The notes under the pieces: generated by a model
Database searches by the model: none
Seen by the model: the letters and a program-made list of their open reading frames with translations, nothing else
What the model was told of the DNA's origin: nothing
Origin: Magnolia sinica
Taxonomy: Eukaryota > Streptophyta > Magnoliopsida > Magnoliales > Magnoliaceae
Direction: 5' to 3'
Length of the DNA: 64,000 bases
Assembly (NCBI RefSeq): GCF_029962835.1
Contig: NC_080577.1
Span: 992,001-1,056,000, forward strand
Shown here: in pieces, positions 11,658 to 24,643 of the stretch
Numbering within the stretch: position 1 is the stretch's first letter
Layout of the letters: each line of letters starts with the position of its first letter
Translations under genes and position numbers: made by a program

Positions 11658-12201
11658 GGACGCAGATTGGGTACTACCCCCACCAGGATCTACCTATAGA
11701 TGGATGCTTTTGTTAGGGGCTTTGTGAGGTCCACACTGATGTATATGTTTCATCCATGCCGTCCATCCATTTTGACAGATTATTTAAGGATGTATGCCCC
11801 AAAAGGAAGCAGATTGAAGGCTTAAGTAGACCATACCACAGGAAGAAGTGGGGCTTGAAATCCTACCATTGAAAAATTCTTGGGAGCCACAGAAATTTTG
11901 GATCAAGCTGATATTTATGTTTTCCATTCATCTAGGTCTATGTAATCTTATGAAAAGATTGGATGGCAAATAAACACCAGAGTCTGTGACCTAGGAAGAT
12001 TTCAATGGTAATAATTGAATCCCTTCCTTCCCTGCTGTGTTGTGTCCGATCTTTTTGGCTCATGTCATAAAATAATCTGTCAAAATAGATGTATGGCATG
12101 GATAAAATTAGTGTTTACATCATGGTGTGCCCCACGGAACCCCTGAAAGGACCGTCCATCTCTAGCTAAGCCATGGTGGAGACAGTACCTAATCAGCGTC
12201 C
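11658..12201. mobile_element. Palindromic foldback MITE, family FB1, full length
   Basis: This 544-bp element is almost wholly an imperfect inverted repeat. Outer ends read GGACGCAGATTGGGTACT (left) and GGACGCTGATTAGGTACT (right, other strand). Further in, both arms carry CTA-AGATGG and then the family core GTCCACACTGATGTATATG / GGGGCACACCATGATGTAAAC. The core spacer holds AAGTAGACCATACCACAGGAA and AAAATTCTTGGGAGCCACAG. No ORF. Long near-complete TIRs resemble MULE-type foldback elements; a clean TSD is not visible here. Confidence 0.75.
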
Positions 12202-13541
12202 ACATCAACCAAGGGGAGATAAGCTGATGAGCGGTTCCCACAATTCGCGTCTCATTTCAATGCGTGAGACCAGAGAATGCTCCCATCACCACAAATTCCA
12301 TGCGATCAACTAGACATTGAGGGCCCTTTGCTTTATTCTTTATTCTCTAATGATTCTTGTTCTAGAATGTTTTTAAAGGAAAACTTATGTGTGACTATAT
12401 CATTTTCACTACTGGTTGCTTATGGATATAAAAGTTCATTTCATTACTATTCATCCTCTCCTTTTATTTTATTTTATTTAAGTCAGTACGATAGAAAGGA
12501 CAAAAAAAAAAAAAAAAAACACATCTTGTTGCACAAATGGGCCATTTGGGTGTGTCCAAAAGGCAAGAGAGGAAAGGTGCTTTCATTCACCATGTCTAAG
12601 CTACTGTTTAAGGTTGGGCCTGGGCTTGTTAGCAGCCACTATACATTAGAAGGCCAAGGGATCTTGGCTCTCCATGGAACAACGTAGTGAATTCGTAGTC
12701 TGCTTGTTGGGCCATTTCTCTAGATGATCGGATCCGTTAAAAATGAGAATGCCATGAATGAAATATGAGCGCATGCTCAGAACTATCCTATCCGTTCGAT
12801 CCATGGGCAGATAAAATCATACAATGGCCAATGGTGGTTGATTCTTTGGTCCATTTTTTTGAATGTTAGGAGTTAGGATCAATTTCACATGAAAAGATGG
12901 CCTTCCATAGCCTATCCATGTAAGAATGAATATCCCAAAGGGCCTGTTTGGACGTAATGTCCACCGTTAAATGTGGGAGGGTACGTACCCGCTATTGTGG
13001 CCAAAACCCAGTCCGAATGTTCCAAATTGGAGATTGCTGGTTGGGTTCAAACATGTTGCATAATGAGGGCTTTGGATTGAAATGATGGTTTTGTTTCCGA
13101 ACCGTGGTCTTGTGACCCACTAATCCACGTGGCCCAATTGGCAGGCTTTGATTCAACTCCAATACTCATTGATGGAGGGAATGACGTGAAGTAACGAGAA
13201 GAAGACAACCTTTTTCCTTAAGTAGGCAAAATCTTAAATCTACAGAGTAATTCACAATATAATAATAATAAAAAATCTTAATTATATTGTTTAATAATAA
13301 ATATGGAATGCTTGATTATATTACTTATATGAAAAATTCAAAACTCTAATAAAAGTCCTTATTCAACTAGAACTGAAATTATCCGAAATAATAAATTTAC
13401 GGTTTACCAATAGAAAGTCTTAAATTAACTTTATTGAAGCATTCTTGACATGATTACAATAAATTTTTAAAAAGGCAGAAATCTATAACTCTCGAATGAA
13501 GGATACACAACAAAATTAGAATAACTAAAAATAATAATTTT
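12202..13541. other. No gene recognised
   Basis: A/T-rich spacer with an A-run near 12504-12519 and a GGGCCTGTTTGGACG motif near 12939 that looks like the end of an unresolved DNA transposon. The open frames here have no recognisable domain. Confidence 0.4.
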
Positions 13542-14262
13542 TGACGCAGGGAAGGACTTGAGGTCGAGCACCGTCTTCCTCAAGAGGATAACTATTCTGA
13601 ATCCACGGAACTTCTCTGGACTCCTCACAGAGATTTCTCGAATCAACGAGGAAAGAAAACAAGAAAATAGAATTAAATTCTAATAAATTTGAAATTAATT
13701 GATGATTCCATAAAAACGAGTTCACAACCCTTTAAATAGGGATACCAAGCAATGAGAGAGAAATCAAAATCAAACTACGACTAAAACTTCTAGAATTCGC
13801 GACTTACTATAAATAGTAAACTTACTATTTATAGACGGTCGTGATGTCTACTAGTGCACAAGGTTTTCGGCCACAAATAGTGTCCTATTTGGCTTCACCA
13901 AACCGTTCTCCTAATTATTCTAAGCTCTTTTCACGTTGGGCGCAACTCCTAAAGCCCGACAGATGAAGAGTTATAATCAAACTAAAACTTACTATTTATA
14001 GTAAAAGCGAAATTAAAATAGAGAAATGACCATCGATCCAGGGGTATTTTACAAATCTAGCATGCGCAACCCGGCATAACGGGGTTGGTTGGCTAAAGTA
14101 GCTTGTTCTACCCCAAAATCATATATTTTACATCCAATAATTCATTTCAGATTGCAAGATACGCCTGATTTAAGGTCTGATGGTCTGGATCACTTTTGTC
14201 GTCGACTGGGCCTTTTCTGATCCATCTTGGCCATGTAATTGTCCGTGACCCTCTCTACATCA
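13542..14262 (-). mobile_element. Solo LTR, family A
   Basis: A 721-bp unit begins TGACGCAGG and ends CTCTACATCA. It is bounded by the direct five-base repeat ATTTT (13537-13541 and 14263-14267), as expected for an LTR left by recombination between two LTRs. It is homologous throughout to the LTRs at 24105, 26217, 37987 and 62091. Orientation is set by the element at 24105-26902. It carries several TATA-like palindromes (ACTATAAATAGT and ACTATTTATAGT). Confidence 0.88.
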
Positions 14263-14745
14263 ATTTTTTTCCCTAAAATTGTAAATTTAAACTGGAAGGG
14301 TGCATTTTCTCGTGAAATGGATGAATTCAAACGGTATAGCAAGTTGATTAACTCCCATAAGCATCATTACATAAGGATCAATAGGTGTGTTTTGTGACGA
14401 TGCCCGGATCAAAAGTTATGTCTGATTTACAGGCTATACTTTGAATGACAATTTCTCCCTATCTAGAATTTCTTCAATTTGGACGTGCATGAGGCTCAAT
14501 TATATCATGCCCTATATAGGACTGGGCCTAAATCTAACATACTATTGCTTTCTTTTGGGCTAATTTTGGTCCGATCATGTAAAGAATACATCTGTGGTAT
14601 ACCTTAGATCAGAACTCTACCTAGATGCGAATTCAGTGATGTGGTGGGATTTGATTGGGCTATGTGCTACTGTCAGAGATGTCGAGATTTCCCTCCCCAT
14701 GTGAAGGTGAGTCCCACGTGTGAGCCCAAGTGAGGAAGATGAGTA
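14263..14745. other. Spacer; no gene recognised
   Basis: Contains a short stretch (GCCCGGATCAAAAGTTATG near 14402) resembling part of the internal region of the family-A element near 24612. Otherwise nothing recognised. Confidence 0.35.
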
Positions 14746-16575
14746 AGGATCTCTCTATAGCTCCGATTCAAGCCTTTTGTCCATTTCAAGAGAAGATTCA
14801 TTTCCTGAATAGTGAGATCTCCATACACAAATTTTGAATTGGTCAATAATCATTTCTGAGAGTTTGGTTAGTATCTTTTCTTCTCTACAAGCTTGGTTGA
14901 TAAGAGAGTCATTTCTTTCTCTGTTGATACTTTCATTCCACTTGTTGTGTTGTATATTTGTAGTTTATTTAAGAGAAGGTGCTCTCTTGAAGGTTGTTGA
15001 AGGTTATTATGCGGTTTAGTTTGGGATCCAAGAGAAGACATTCTCTTGATGATTGTACTTCCATTTTGATTTTAGTGGATTTGTTGTTGGAAATTAGATG
15101 GAGATTAACACAATTGAATTGTGCTTGGCCAATGAAGTCCTATATAATGTCATTAATAAGATGACTACTACATGATTATAAATGAAGTTGGAGAGCATAT
15201 TTATATGATGAAGTCGCTCACCGATCGTCTATATCTACTTTGAGAATAGCGGAATGATTAAATTTTTTAAAGCATATTAATGTCTTCAACAATGTAGTTT
15301 GTAAGTTGACAAGTATAGCGGTGAAGATTGATGAACAAGACAAAACTTTAATTTTATTGACGTTTCTCTTAAAGTCTTACGAGTATTTGATTGATACTTT
15401 GTGCTATGGTAGGAATACCTTAGACGCCGACACCATTATTTCAACTCTTCAATCGAAGCAGATGAGAAGGAATAATAAAGACGTATGTACTTCTACAAAT
15501 GCACTGTTTTCTTGAGGAAGTTGTCTGAGTGAGAGAATGAGATGTCACGATCTAGATCTAAGTCGAAAGGCAAAAACAAGTTGAAGTGTTGAAATTGTCA
15601 CAGGATAGGATATATGAAGAAAGATTGTACATATTCCAAAATCTAGGAGGAGAAATCGGATGATTTGCCGAAGGAAGCTAATTCACCGGAATCAAGTGAA
15701 TGAATGGATAGTTGTGATGTGTTGCCAGTGTCCAAGATCGGTTACTTCTATTAATAGTGAAATTTGGATACCGGGGTATCATACCATATGTGTCCTCATT
15801 GGAGTTGGTTCATCACATATGATGAGTATGATGATGGTCTGATTCTTATAGGCAATGATCATGCTTATAAGATGGTAGCAATTGGTTTGGTTTGCATCAG
15901 GATGTTTAATGGCGTGGAGAGTACTTTGACTGATGTGAGACACATTATGAAATTGAAGAAGAATATGATTTCTCTAGGCGCTATAGATGCACTCGAGTGC
16001 AAGTTCGCTGGTTATGAAGGTGTCTTCCAGATTTCAAAAGGGGCATTTGTAATTATAAAAGCACATATGAGCGAAAAACTTTACAAGTTTTCCTCGATGT
16101 GAGGGGCATTTTGGTCTTTTGACTAGATCATTTTGTTTAAGACAAAAGCAAAACAAAAGAGGGCTTTGAAGTGAGATATACACAATAATCTCTTGGAGAA
16201 AAATGAAATTTTGTGAGGAAGAAGAAATAATTGCTTTCTCTATAACCTTGATTAAAGCCTCTTATTCATTTCAAGAGAAGATTCATAGATGGGATAGTGA
16301 GGTTTCCATTCACATTTTTGAATTGGTCAATAATCGTTTCTAAGAGTTCGTTAGTGTTTTTTTTTTGCTCTACAAACTTAGTTGATAAGAAACTCCTTTA
16401 TGTCTTTATTGATGCTTGCATTTTACTTGTGTTATTTGGGGTTTATTTAGAAAAGGGTGCTTTCTTGAAGGTTGTTTTGTGATGTAGTTGGGGATTTAAG
16501 AGAAAACATTCTCTTGATGATTGTACTTATAATATGATTTTAATGGATTTGTTGTTGGACTAGGTTCTCATCTTT
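14746..16575 (+). mobile_element. Internally deleted Ty1/copia element, gag and protease only
   Basis: Two related terminal segments, about 14746-15090 and 16190-16575, share TTTCAAGAGAAGATTCAT, TGAATTGGTCAATAATC and CATTCTCTTGATGATTGTAC in direct orientation. Between them is a 1-kb copia-like gag and protease remnant. Integrase, reverse transcriptase and RNase H are absent; the frame runs straight from the gag-pre-integrase border into 3' terminal sequence. The primer-binding site and gag start are also not visible, so both ends of the internal region are damaged. LTR outer ends could not be fixed; no TSD found. Confidence 0.72.
15262..16102 (+). pseudogene. Copia gag-protease remnant
   Basis: The frame around 15265-15515 encodes FLKHINVFNNVV, then KIDEQDKTLILLTF and LQSKQMRR, the conserved C-terminal gag region of Tnt1-like elements. 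Near 15588-15636 a CCHC knuckle is broken by TGA in place of a tryptophan codon, and its histidine reads as tyrosine. From 15764 another frame gives a protease start MDTGVSYHM (the DTG catalytic triplet is kept), followed by LTDVRHIMKLKKNMISLGA and SKGAFVI, ending at the TGA before 16103. Several frameshifts and stops; not functional. Confidence 0.8.
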
Positions 16576-17435
16576 GAGAATTTTTCACATTAAAAATTTT
16601 GGTGTTTCATTTTGCATTTTACATGTTTAATAATATATTTACTTCAATTCGAATTACTTAACCTTTATTAAATATTTTCATATATTAAATCTTATTGGTT
16701 TATACATAGTTGGAAAATGTACTCTTCTTTTAAGAGATAGAACCCATGGTAAGTATCAAACGACTTCCAAGCATTCTTTGCTCATGGTATTTATGACGGT
16801 GGGACGTGGCCCAATTAAATTTTACCATGTTAGGGAACTTGAGTACTCAATTGTTCTTCAGATAAGTTTGCATTAATCCACCTATGCCATCTAATCTTGA
16901 AGAGTGTTTTTATTTTATTTTTATTTCGAGAGATCACTTTTAGAAAAATTAACAACACCGAGGTATGAGGAAGAATCCAAAATGCTTCTACAGATCAAAG
17001 AGACAAACCCTGGCGCATGTTTTCATACTGCAGATTTGTGCAATATCTGTGCCATTCATCAAGCGGAGCCACTGTGGACACACAACTTGCCTAAATTCAG
17101 CCCGATTCACTCGTGGAGTGGGCCATACATGTTTGACAGGAATGGATGGTTAGAAAAATGGTAAATCTTCTACGCTCAATGTGGTTTGTGCAGCCCAGTG
17201 GTCGAACATTTCAAGCCTTGCGTGAATTGCAATCTTTTGCGCATGGATCAAAACTTGCTTAAAAAGTGGAAGGGAACCCCATTCAAACCATCACATGGTT
17301 TTGGACCGTCTTTTCGGTAAGGGGGACTGTGAGACTCGGGCGCCCAAAAAGGATTTTTTTTACTTAATAATACTTGTTTTTTCTTCTGGAATGGTGTAGA
17401 TGGAAACAGGCGTGAGGCATCACAGCAGGATCTGA
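16576..17435. other. No gene recognised
   Basis: A/T-rich spacer without a recognised exon or full repeat. Confidence 0.35.
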
Positions 17436-17440
17436 TTTGG

Positions 17441-18365
17441 ATCTTAGTCGGCTGCCACTGTGGTACGGCGCACTTTTCTCGTACCAAATTGTTCACGGGT
17501 TTTTAACTTTGGTTGGATGCGGGCCTTCCTTTTGTCTGTTTCCTGTTATGCCTCTGAACCCATGTAATAACCTAGTTTTTTCATCTGGCTGGTGTACCTC
17601 ACATCAGCTATATAGCTGCCATATTGACGTCAGCAAGTTTTGTGGATTTAATCACGAGGTATGTGTTATATCCAAACCGTTTATCCATTTGGCGAGCTCT
17701 TATTAAGGCTTGAGTCTTAAAATAAGACAGATCTAACTATCAAGTGGACCACACTGCAAAAAGTAGTGGGGGATTGAACCTCTACCATCAAAACCCTTCT
17801 TGGGGTCACAAAAGTTTTGAATCAATATGATTTTTTTTTCCTCTTCAATCAGGTCTTTGTAACTTTATGAACAGATTGGATGGAAAATAAACATTATGGT
17901 GGGCCCTTCAAATTTTTTAACGGTAAAAATCATTATTTCCACTGCTATTTATTGTATGGTCCAGATGATCTTTAGATATGATTGGTTTTTTGGATAATGC
18001 TCTAAAATGATCTCTAAAAATAGATGAACTGTGTAGATATAATAAATACATCAATGTGGGGCCAATAATAAATAAGCATCAGGGGTGGGCACTAGGGAGT
18101 TGTTAATGGCGAGTGTTCAATCATCACTGCTGCCTGTGGTGTGGTCCACCTTAGATTTGGATATCTTCATTTTTTGGGATCATGCCCTAGAATGAGCTGG
18201 GAAATGGATGGACGGCGTGGATATAAAACACATATATTACGATGGGCCCCACAGTCCCATAACCACTAGGCTCGGTTATCCACCTTAGTCCGCTGCCACT
18301 CCAGCACGGTGCACCTTTCCCGGACCCAATGCTCACGTGTTTTGGATATTTACAGGATGCGAGGC
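17441..18365. repeat. FB1-type MITE with ~85-bp flanking direct repeats
   Basis: Segments at 17441-17525 and 18276-18365 are diverged direct repeats (shared CTTAGTC-GCTGCCACT, GGTGCACCTTTC-like, TTCACG-GTTTT, GGATGCG). Between them, about 17636-18065, is an FB1-like palindrome (GAGGTATGTGTTATATCC, AAGTGGACCACACTGCAAA, then its inverse ending near ATACATCAATGTGGGGCC). The structure could be two adjacent related MITEs; individual TSDs were not resolved. Confidence 0.55.
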
Positions 18366-18925
18366 CGTATACGCCAATGTTTGTTTCCAGTAGTACGTGT
18401 TGATTATATAGTACAAACTAAATCTCTGTAGGGCCACTAGTTTCTCCAGCTCAAAGGCAGATCCAAAAGCACCACAAGAAACAAGGGGGATTGGACCTTC
18501 TTAAGGCACATACAAGTTTCAGATATATAATATCTGTATCTGTGTTTTTGATTGAACGGCATAAACACTATGGTGGGTCTGGAAAGATTTGTCGGTGCTT
18601 ATGTCTCAAACTGTTTCCAGTACTGGTGTGGCCTGACTGAGGTTGAGGCAAAATTTAAAACTCAAGTTGGCCACACCACAACAAATAATAGAGATTGAAC
18701 ATCTCATTAGAAACTTTCCTGAGCCACACAAATTTTGGATTGGACATATGGTTGTGTTTTCTATTATCTTGGAGCATGTAAATGGGTTGGATGGCATATA
18801 ATTAAACAGCAACCTCGAAATGTGCAAATTGCATTTATCTCACTATTTCCTGTAGTGTGGCTCAGTCGAGTTTTAAAATTTGTCTTATGGGTTCACATTT
18901 TAACATGATGTGGCTAAACTAATGG
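18366..18925. repeat. Degenerate FB-type MITE fragments
   Basis: Repeated motifs such as CTCAAGTTGGCCACACCACAA and AAACTGTTTCCAGTACTGGTGTGG mark decayed foldback sequence. Ends cannot be fixed. Confidence 0.4.
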
Positions 18926-21900
18926 ACATAGTGGATGTTGTATGGACATTTTGCTAACATGCAATGCATGCATTTGATCCAAACCCACAGTTCATATATA
19001 TTCAATTTATAGTAGGTGTTGCACATTGGGCGACTCAAGATATCGTGAGCATGTTTTGCCCATTTGGGCCCACATGCATAGTTAATATGATGATTGATGA
19101 CCAAACTTCTGGCTTCATCCATTTGGAGATGCTGCTCTCGGCAGCGTACATAAGAAATGTAGGCTGATGGGATGCTTGTGACCATGCAGATGAATGAAAA
19201 AAAGAAAAAGAAAAAGAGAGAGAGAGAGAGAATATTTTCGGTCACTCTATTCCCAAAATCATAAATTAAGATCATATTAAAAGGGTGATTTTCTATTCAC
19301 ATATCATTTATGGTATACCACGGAAATGAATGGTTTAAACCATTAGACTATCTCTCCAATTGGGTCAGGAGGACGACATATTCTAGCCACATCATGAGCA
19401 CCTATATAGGCCAAACGAACTCTGATTTAAGTGAGGTGTTGGTCTCATAAAGAAACATCCTACAATGTTTTTAAAAAAATATAAAAAAATGCTTTCCCCC
19501 TCAAACTTTAGCCAATCCAAAACTCATGTAGTTACAGTGTAGTCCACCTGAGTTTTGGAATAGCCTGATTTTTGGTGTGTCCATTTATCCAAGTCGGGTA
19601 CATCTTCCAATTCAATAGGATGGAATATAAAAAACATGTTGGGCCCACAAACAATATCCAAGGTTTTAATTGTGGGTCCGCTTCCCAATGGTTCCATGCA
19701 GTCTGACTCAGCTGTGTTTTAAATTAGTGCGATCATCTGGATACATTGTAAAATTGAAGGGGCGCACCTTATTGATGGAATGGATGTTGGTAGTACATCG
19801 TGGCAGGCCCCGCACGCAGAACGTATCAGAGGAATCAGCCTCTAATGTAATAACACAAGTGATTTTCGGTAGATAACACATCGGAGAGTGATCATTCGTG
19901 TTCTAAACCAAGCATGATGGAAGGAGTGCCCTAAAACGCACACAGCACGGGCACCCACGGCGTGGTCCCAATGATGAGCAGCACGAGCATACACGTACAA
20001 ATGTGGCAATTTTCTCTAAAATCCTAGTCGCTCATCTGCTGGGACCCACAACTAGGATTTTAGATTGAGCTGCATGCCACAAATAAGTAGGCAGACAAGA
20101 GCTCTCGTGGGAGTACATGTGGCAGTTCTAGAAGGCGTTGCATTGGAGGATGAAGGCCCACCAGCCAATACAGAGATTGCCAAATTGGGGAAGTGGAGTC
20201 CCAACCATTATCCATTGCTAATTCGCAATCCTAATCTTCAGCTGAGTGGAGAGTCCATAGACTGCTGGCACTGGGAGGCGTATCTTTGATATGTTGACAG
20301 GCCTACCTTTTAGTTGCACCGGAATCCTCTGCAACCGGTGATTAGGTGTCGCCCAGCTCCTGCAGCACCGGATCTTTTTATGCGTGTGACAGCCCCTCCG
20401 GTGCACCGTTCCATGAAAGGGAGCCGATTCCTAGCCCAATCCAATACTGAGGCGGGTCATGCCTAAAACCTCTAAAATTCACGTGGTGTGGCGGACCTGA
20501 GTTTTTTCTTAGGCTGATTTTTGGAGTGCCGCTTCATCCTAGTGAGGTTTAACTGATGAACGAACAGATGGGTCGTGCACTGCCTCTGGAAAGCTTCCGT
20601 GGTGTACGTTTCACCATCATTGTTTCCTGCGGTGTCGCGTGCCCCAGTTGTGGATCAGGCTGGCTTTTGGCCTAACGCCTAACATGAAGAGGTACACTCA
20701 GATGTACGATGTCACACACAAAATAAGGTGGGCCCTATAACCAAATGTCCAAGAGAAATTACTCATCCCTTGTTGCAGTCGAGGGTTTCAATTAGTCTGA
20801 GACCAGAGGGCATAAGCCGTTTGGGTAGTAAAGAAACGTGCAATATCCAAGTCATCCAACACAGAATGGTTTGATGTTTTAACTGTACCACCCGCGTTTC
20901 TTCCAGTGGTACGGTTACACACGATGGTGCCCGCCAGATATGTACAGAATCCAACCTGTCCCTCAGATGCATCAACTCGAAAGAACTCAGCTCATCCCCA
21001 TCCAAAACTCAGGTTGGCCATTGAACATGAACATTTTGAGAGGGAATGTTTACCGTTGGTTAGAGGACTTACTACATCATGTATGGAATCCAGTCCATTC
21101 ATAGGGGTCAGGCGCTGTTTTATTAGGTGACGCTGAGAAATTCCAAGGAAGGTTATCCTCTCAGCTTCTTTCTTTTGTTGTGTCCTACATTAGTTTTGAA
21201 TCGGGCTGGGCATTCGTCCATTTGAATTTTTCTAGGTGAAGCATCTAATAAATGGATTGGATGGTGTGAATATACCATGTGGCCCACAACTGGCTAATAC
21301 CAGCACAAGGTTAGGCCCATGCATAGAAGCTGAAGTCCTTCCAACATGGGCCTATCTAGAGCCTTCAATTGGAATACATAGGTGCTGCTAATCTACTGGG
21401 GAGTTGGGATGCATAATATTTTCCTAGCAGTGACAAATATCGCCCAGATCTTCCAATAATTTTTTTAAAATTATTATTATTTTTTGTAAAAAATCATGAA
21501 ACTGTATTGCCATGAGAATATCGCAAGATTAATTTCTAATTTCTCACAATTTTTTTGTGAAAATATTGTAAAATTTCAAAATAAATATTTAAAAATTTAA
21601 GTAAATTCATTTAAGCTAAATTTCAAACTTTTGAAAATAACTTATCAGCAAGATTTTCCCCATATTATTGTGAAAAAAAAAAAAACATTTGAAAATATCC
21701 CTAGAATTCCCATGTATAGAAATTGCTCATGGAGAGATTTGTAACTATGTTTCCCAATGATGGAGACAACTATTTAAGGTAAAAGTATTCTAGTTATATG
21801 ATTAGGCACACCAAGGCCATAGATATATGAGATGTCCGGCCACCTGATGAGTGAAAGAACTTGATTTTTGAGCCAGAGCATATATTTTAAAAATAAATGG

Positions 21901-22572
21901 CCTATGTTCCTACACAAGCGGATTGTTCTGGTGTGCTTGTTAAAAGCCCGTTCATCCATTAAAAACGTAGCAATTCATGTCTAAGGTATACCACACCATA
22001 GGAAACAGTGGTGAATGAATGCCTATCATTAGAAACTTCCTCGGGCCTACCATCATTAGGCCCTGGCTCAATTCTAGCCATCCATCATATGACGCCTTTT
22101 CTTTTACCTGCCTATTTGCAGCCTTTCTACCTAGAGGGTTACCAACATCTAGTGTGGATAACTTTAAGGCAAATCCCGAAGTTACCATAAGGTCTGTCAA
22201 CTCAATGGTCCAAATTATTGTACCATTTGGCCCCAATTGTATACATAAGGCCATTAAGAAACTATTTAAACTGGGATGCATTGAAACCAATTATCTCATT
22301 TTCTGAAACAGAATCGTATAATCTTTGAGAGGGGATTGGGATTCTATTTCAATCCAACACTAGGTAGTTTGACGGTATCGGAATGTGGAGGAATTTGATT
22401 GGATTATATATTGCTGCGAGAATTAAGATGATTTATGATATAACGACTTTCAAAAATGCTTTTGGCGGCCCTACCTCTGATAAGATCACGTGCCTGTCAT
22501 GTCCCAACACTATCAAGCCACGTGGTGTTGGGTCAGCACGCATTCTAAGCCCATCGTCTTACGGGTATAAAT
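18926..22572. other. Mosaic of short MITE relics; no gene recognised
   Basis: Holds a short (GA)n run near 19213-19229, FB-like scraps (for example near 19530-19720 and 20400-20740), A/T-rich stretches near 21450-21700, and open frames with no recognisable domains. No host exon could be supported. Confidence 0.4.
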
Positions 22573-23234
22573 GGAAGCGGATTGCCTGGTGTACTGCACG
22601 CCAGCTATACAGCTGCTGTAGGTTTGTGTCGTACGAATACTAGCATCATAGCTGCTGCAGGTAAGTGTCGTGCGAGGACTAGCACTGACGCTCCACGAGC
22701 TCCGAATTGTACGAACGGTTCGAAGGAGATCAAAGTTACAAAGTTACATGGCCCCACATTAATGTATTTATTATATCTACACCGTTCATCTATTTTTAGA
22801 GATCATTCTAGAGCATTATTTAAAAAATAATTATATCCAAAGATCATATGGACCACACCACAAATAGCGGCAGAAATACTAATGTTCACTGTTAAACCAT
22901 TTGTAGGGCCCACCGTAACATTTATTTTCCATCCAATCTATTCATAATGTCAAAAGACCTGAATGAAGAGGAAAAATAAATTTCATATTGATCCAAAACT
23001 TTTGTGACCCCAAAAAAGGGTTTCAATGGTATATGTTCAACCCTCTCACCACATTTTCCAGTGTGGTCCACTTAATAGTTATATCTGTCTTTTTTTAGTC
23101 TCAAGCATTGAGACAAGCTAGCCAAATGGATGAGCGGTTTGGATATAACACCTGCCTCATTATACCTACAGAACTTGCTGATGCCAATACAACAGCTATG
23201 CAGCTGGTTCGAGGTACACAGCCAATCCGCTTCC
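22573..23234. mobile_element. FB1-type palindromic MITE, 662 bp
   Basis: Outer ends are inverted: GGAAGCGGATTGCCTGGTGTAC at left and GGAAGCGGATTGGCTGTGTACC at right on the other strand (compared here over about 22 bases). Next inside, CAGCTATACAGCTG on the left answers CAGCTATGCAGCTG on the right. The core matches other FB1 copies (GGCCCCACATTAATGTATT, ATCATATGGACCACACCACAAA, GTAACATTTATTTTCCATCC). Arms make up most of the element; no ORF. TSD not clear. Confidence 0.7.
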
Positions 23235-23491
23235 GTAAATAGGGCTGACTACACATCCACACGTGACAATGTTGTACGTAATTGGGACATCTGATCGATG
23301 CATAAGGTCACAACGTACGGATGATCTAGACATGAAATTACACCTAACGGACAACCAATTCTATTATTTTAAATCATGCACTTCCCAAGCACTTCGGGAC
23401 GACTAAAATACTCCTGTAAATCCTTGTTACTAAACTACCCGTCATGACTATAGGACATGGATTGTACATGTTGATCCAATGTATTACTAAA

Positions 23492-23945
23492 TGATGTAGA
23501 GGGGTTAGTGGACACTTTCATCACAAAGGTGGACCTTAAAAGGTCTGATCAAAGGTGGAAATAATGGGGAGATGTGATCCGGACCGTCTGAATCTTCAAT
23601 CAGTTGTATCTCTCAAATCGAGATGAGTTTTTCAACACACCGCTGCATCAGATTGCTTATACTGGATATGCAAGATTTCATCCAATCAGCTATGTTTAGT
23701 TTCATTTTTATTATAAATAGTAAGTTTTAGATCAAGTATAACTTTTGATACTTTTGAATTGTAGAAGTCGTGCCCAACATAAAAAGGGCTTTGAAAATAT
23801 GAGACATGGTTCAGCCAAATTATTCGCTTATTATTTTTGGTTGAAAACTAATCCAAATAGAGGTCACAGAATTGTGATTTTATTTTTTTTCAATCATCAA
23901 TAGAATATTTTAAATTTATTAAGAATTATTTCTGCTTTTATTTAA
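23492..23945 (+). mobile_element. Degenerate family-A LTR, opposite orientation
   Basis: Starts TGATGTAGAGGGG, the inverse of the family's CTCTACATCA end, and continues with TTATAAATAGTAAGTTTTAG and GTGCCCAACATAAAAAGGGCTT, which match the complement of the other family-A LTRs. Divergence is high and the far end fades near 23945. No TSD found. It is the only family-A copy in this orientation. Confidence 0.65.
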
Positions 23946-24104
23946 TTATCCCAAGGGAAAATGGTAATTGACCTCATCAGTTTCTCTATGCCCTACCAAA
24001 CATGTGAATCAAAAAAATTCAAAACCTTATATGATTTAAGCAAAAATCATGTACGTCTCTCCCTATGTCACCAAACATGTGAATTAAAAAAATTCAAAAC
24101 CTTA

Positions 24105-24529
24105 TAATGCAGGGATGAATGTGATGAGGTTGATCACCGTCTTCCTTAAGGATATCTTCTCCGAATCCACGGAGCTTCTCTAGACTCCTCATGGAGACTT
24201 CTCCAAATTATTCTAAGCACTTTTCATGTTGGACGCAACTCTTAAAACCCAATGAATGAAGAGTTATAATCAAACTAAAACTTACTATTTATAGTAAAAA
24301 CATAACTAAACATGGAATTCGGCCATCGATATGATGGAATCTCTCAAATTCGACATGGGTAAACCGGCATAGCCGGGTTGGTTGGCTAAAGTGGCTTGTC
24401 CTACTCTAAAATCATAGATGGTACGTCGAGTAACTCATTCCAGTTTGCGACATATGCCTGTTTTAAGGTTCTGATGGTCTTGATGATTTCTGTCTTTGAT
24501 CGAGCCTTCTCTGATCACTCTCTACATCA
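24105..24529 (-). repeat. 3' LTR of the family-A element, deleted form
   Basis: Only 425 bp long. Compared with the 686-bp partner, the middle portion between the CACGGAG-CTTCTC region and AATTATTCTAAGC is missing. It begins TAATGCAGGG, where the partner begins TGACGGAGGG; the two changes are transitions. Confidence 0.85.
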
Positions 24530-24643
24530 GTCCCCTCCACTTTAAAAGAACTCGTCCTCGAGTTCTTGTGCTGCTTCAGTTCTTGATATTCGGTCTGGTG
24601 TGCCATAACGATACCCAGATCAAAAGTTATGATCAATTTACGG

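Noticed and set aside
16965-17164. Short frame with CNICAIHQ-like cysteines
   Set aside because: Cysteine spacing fits no zinc-finger class, there is no start or splice context, and overlapping frames are equally open.
22564-23243. A 9-bp TSD for the 662-bp FB1 element
   Set aside because: The flanks GGTATAAAT and GTAAATAGG are only loosely similar; not good enough to claim.
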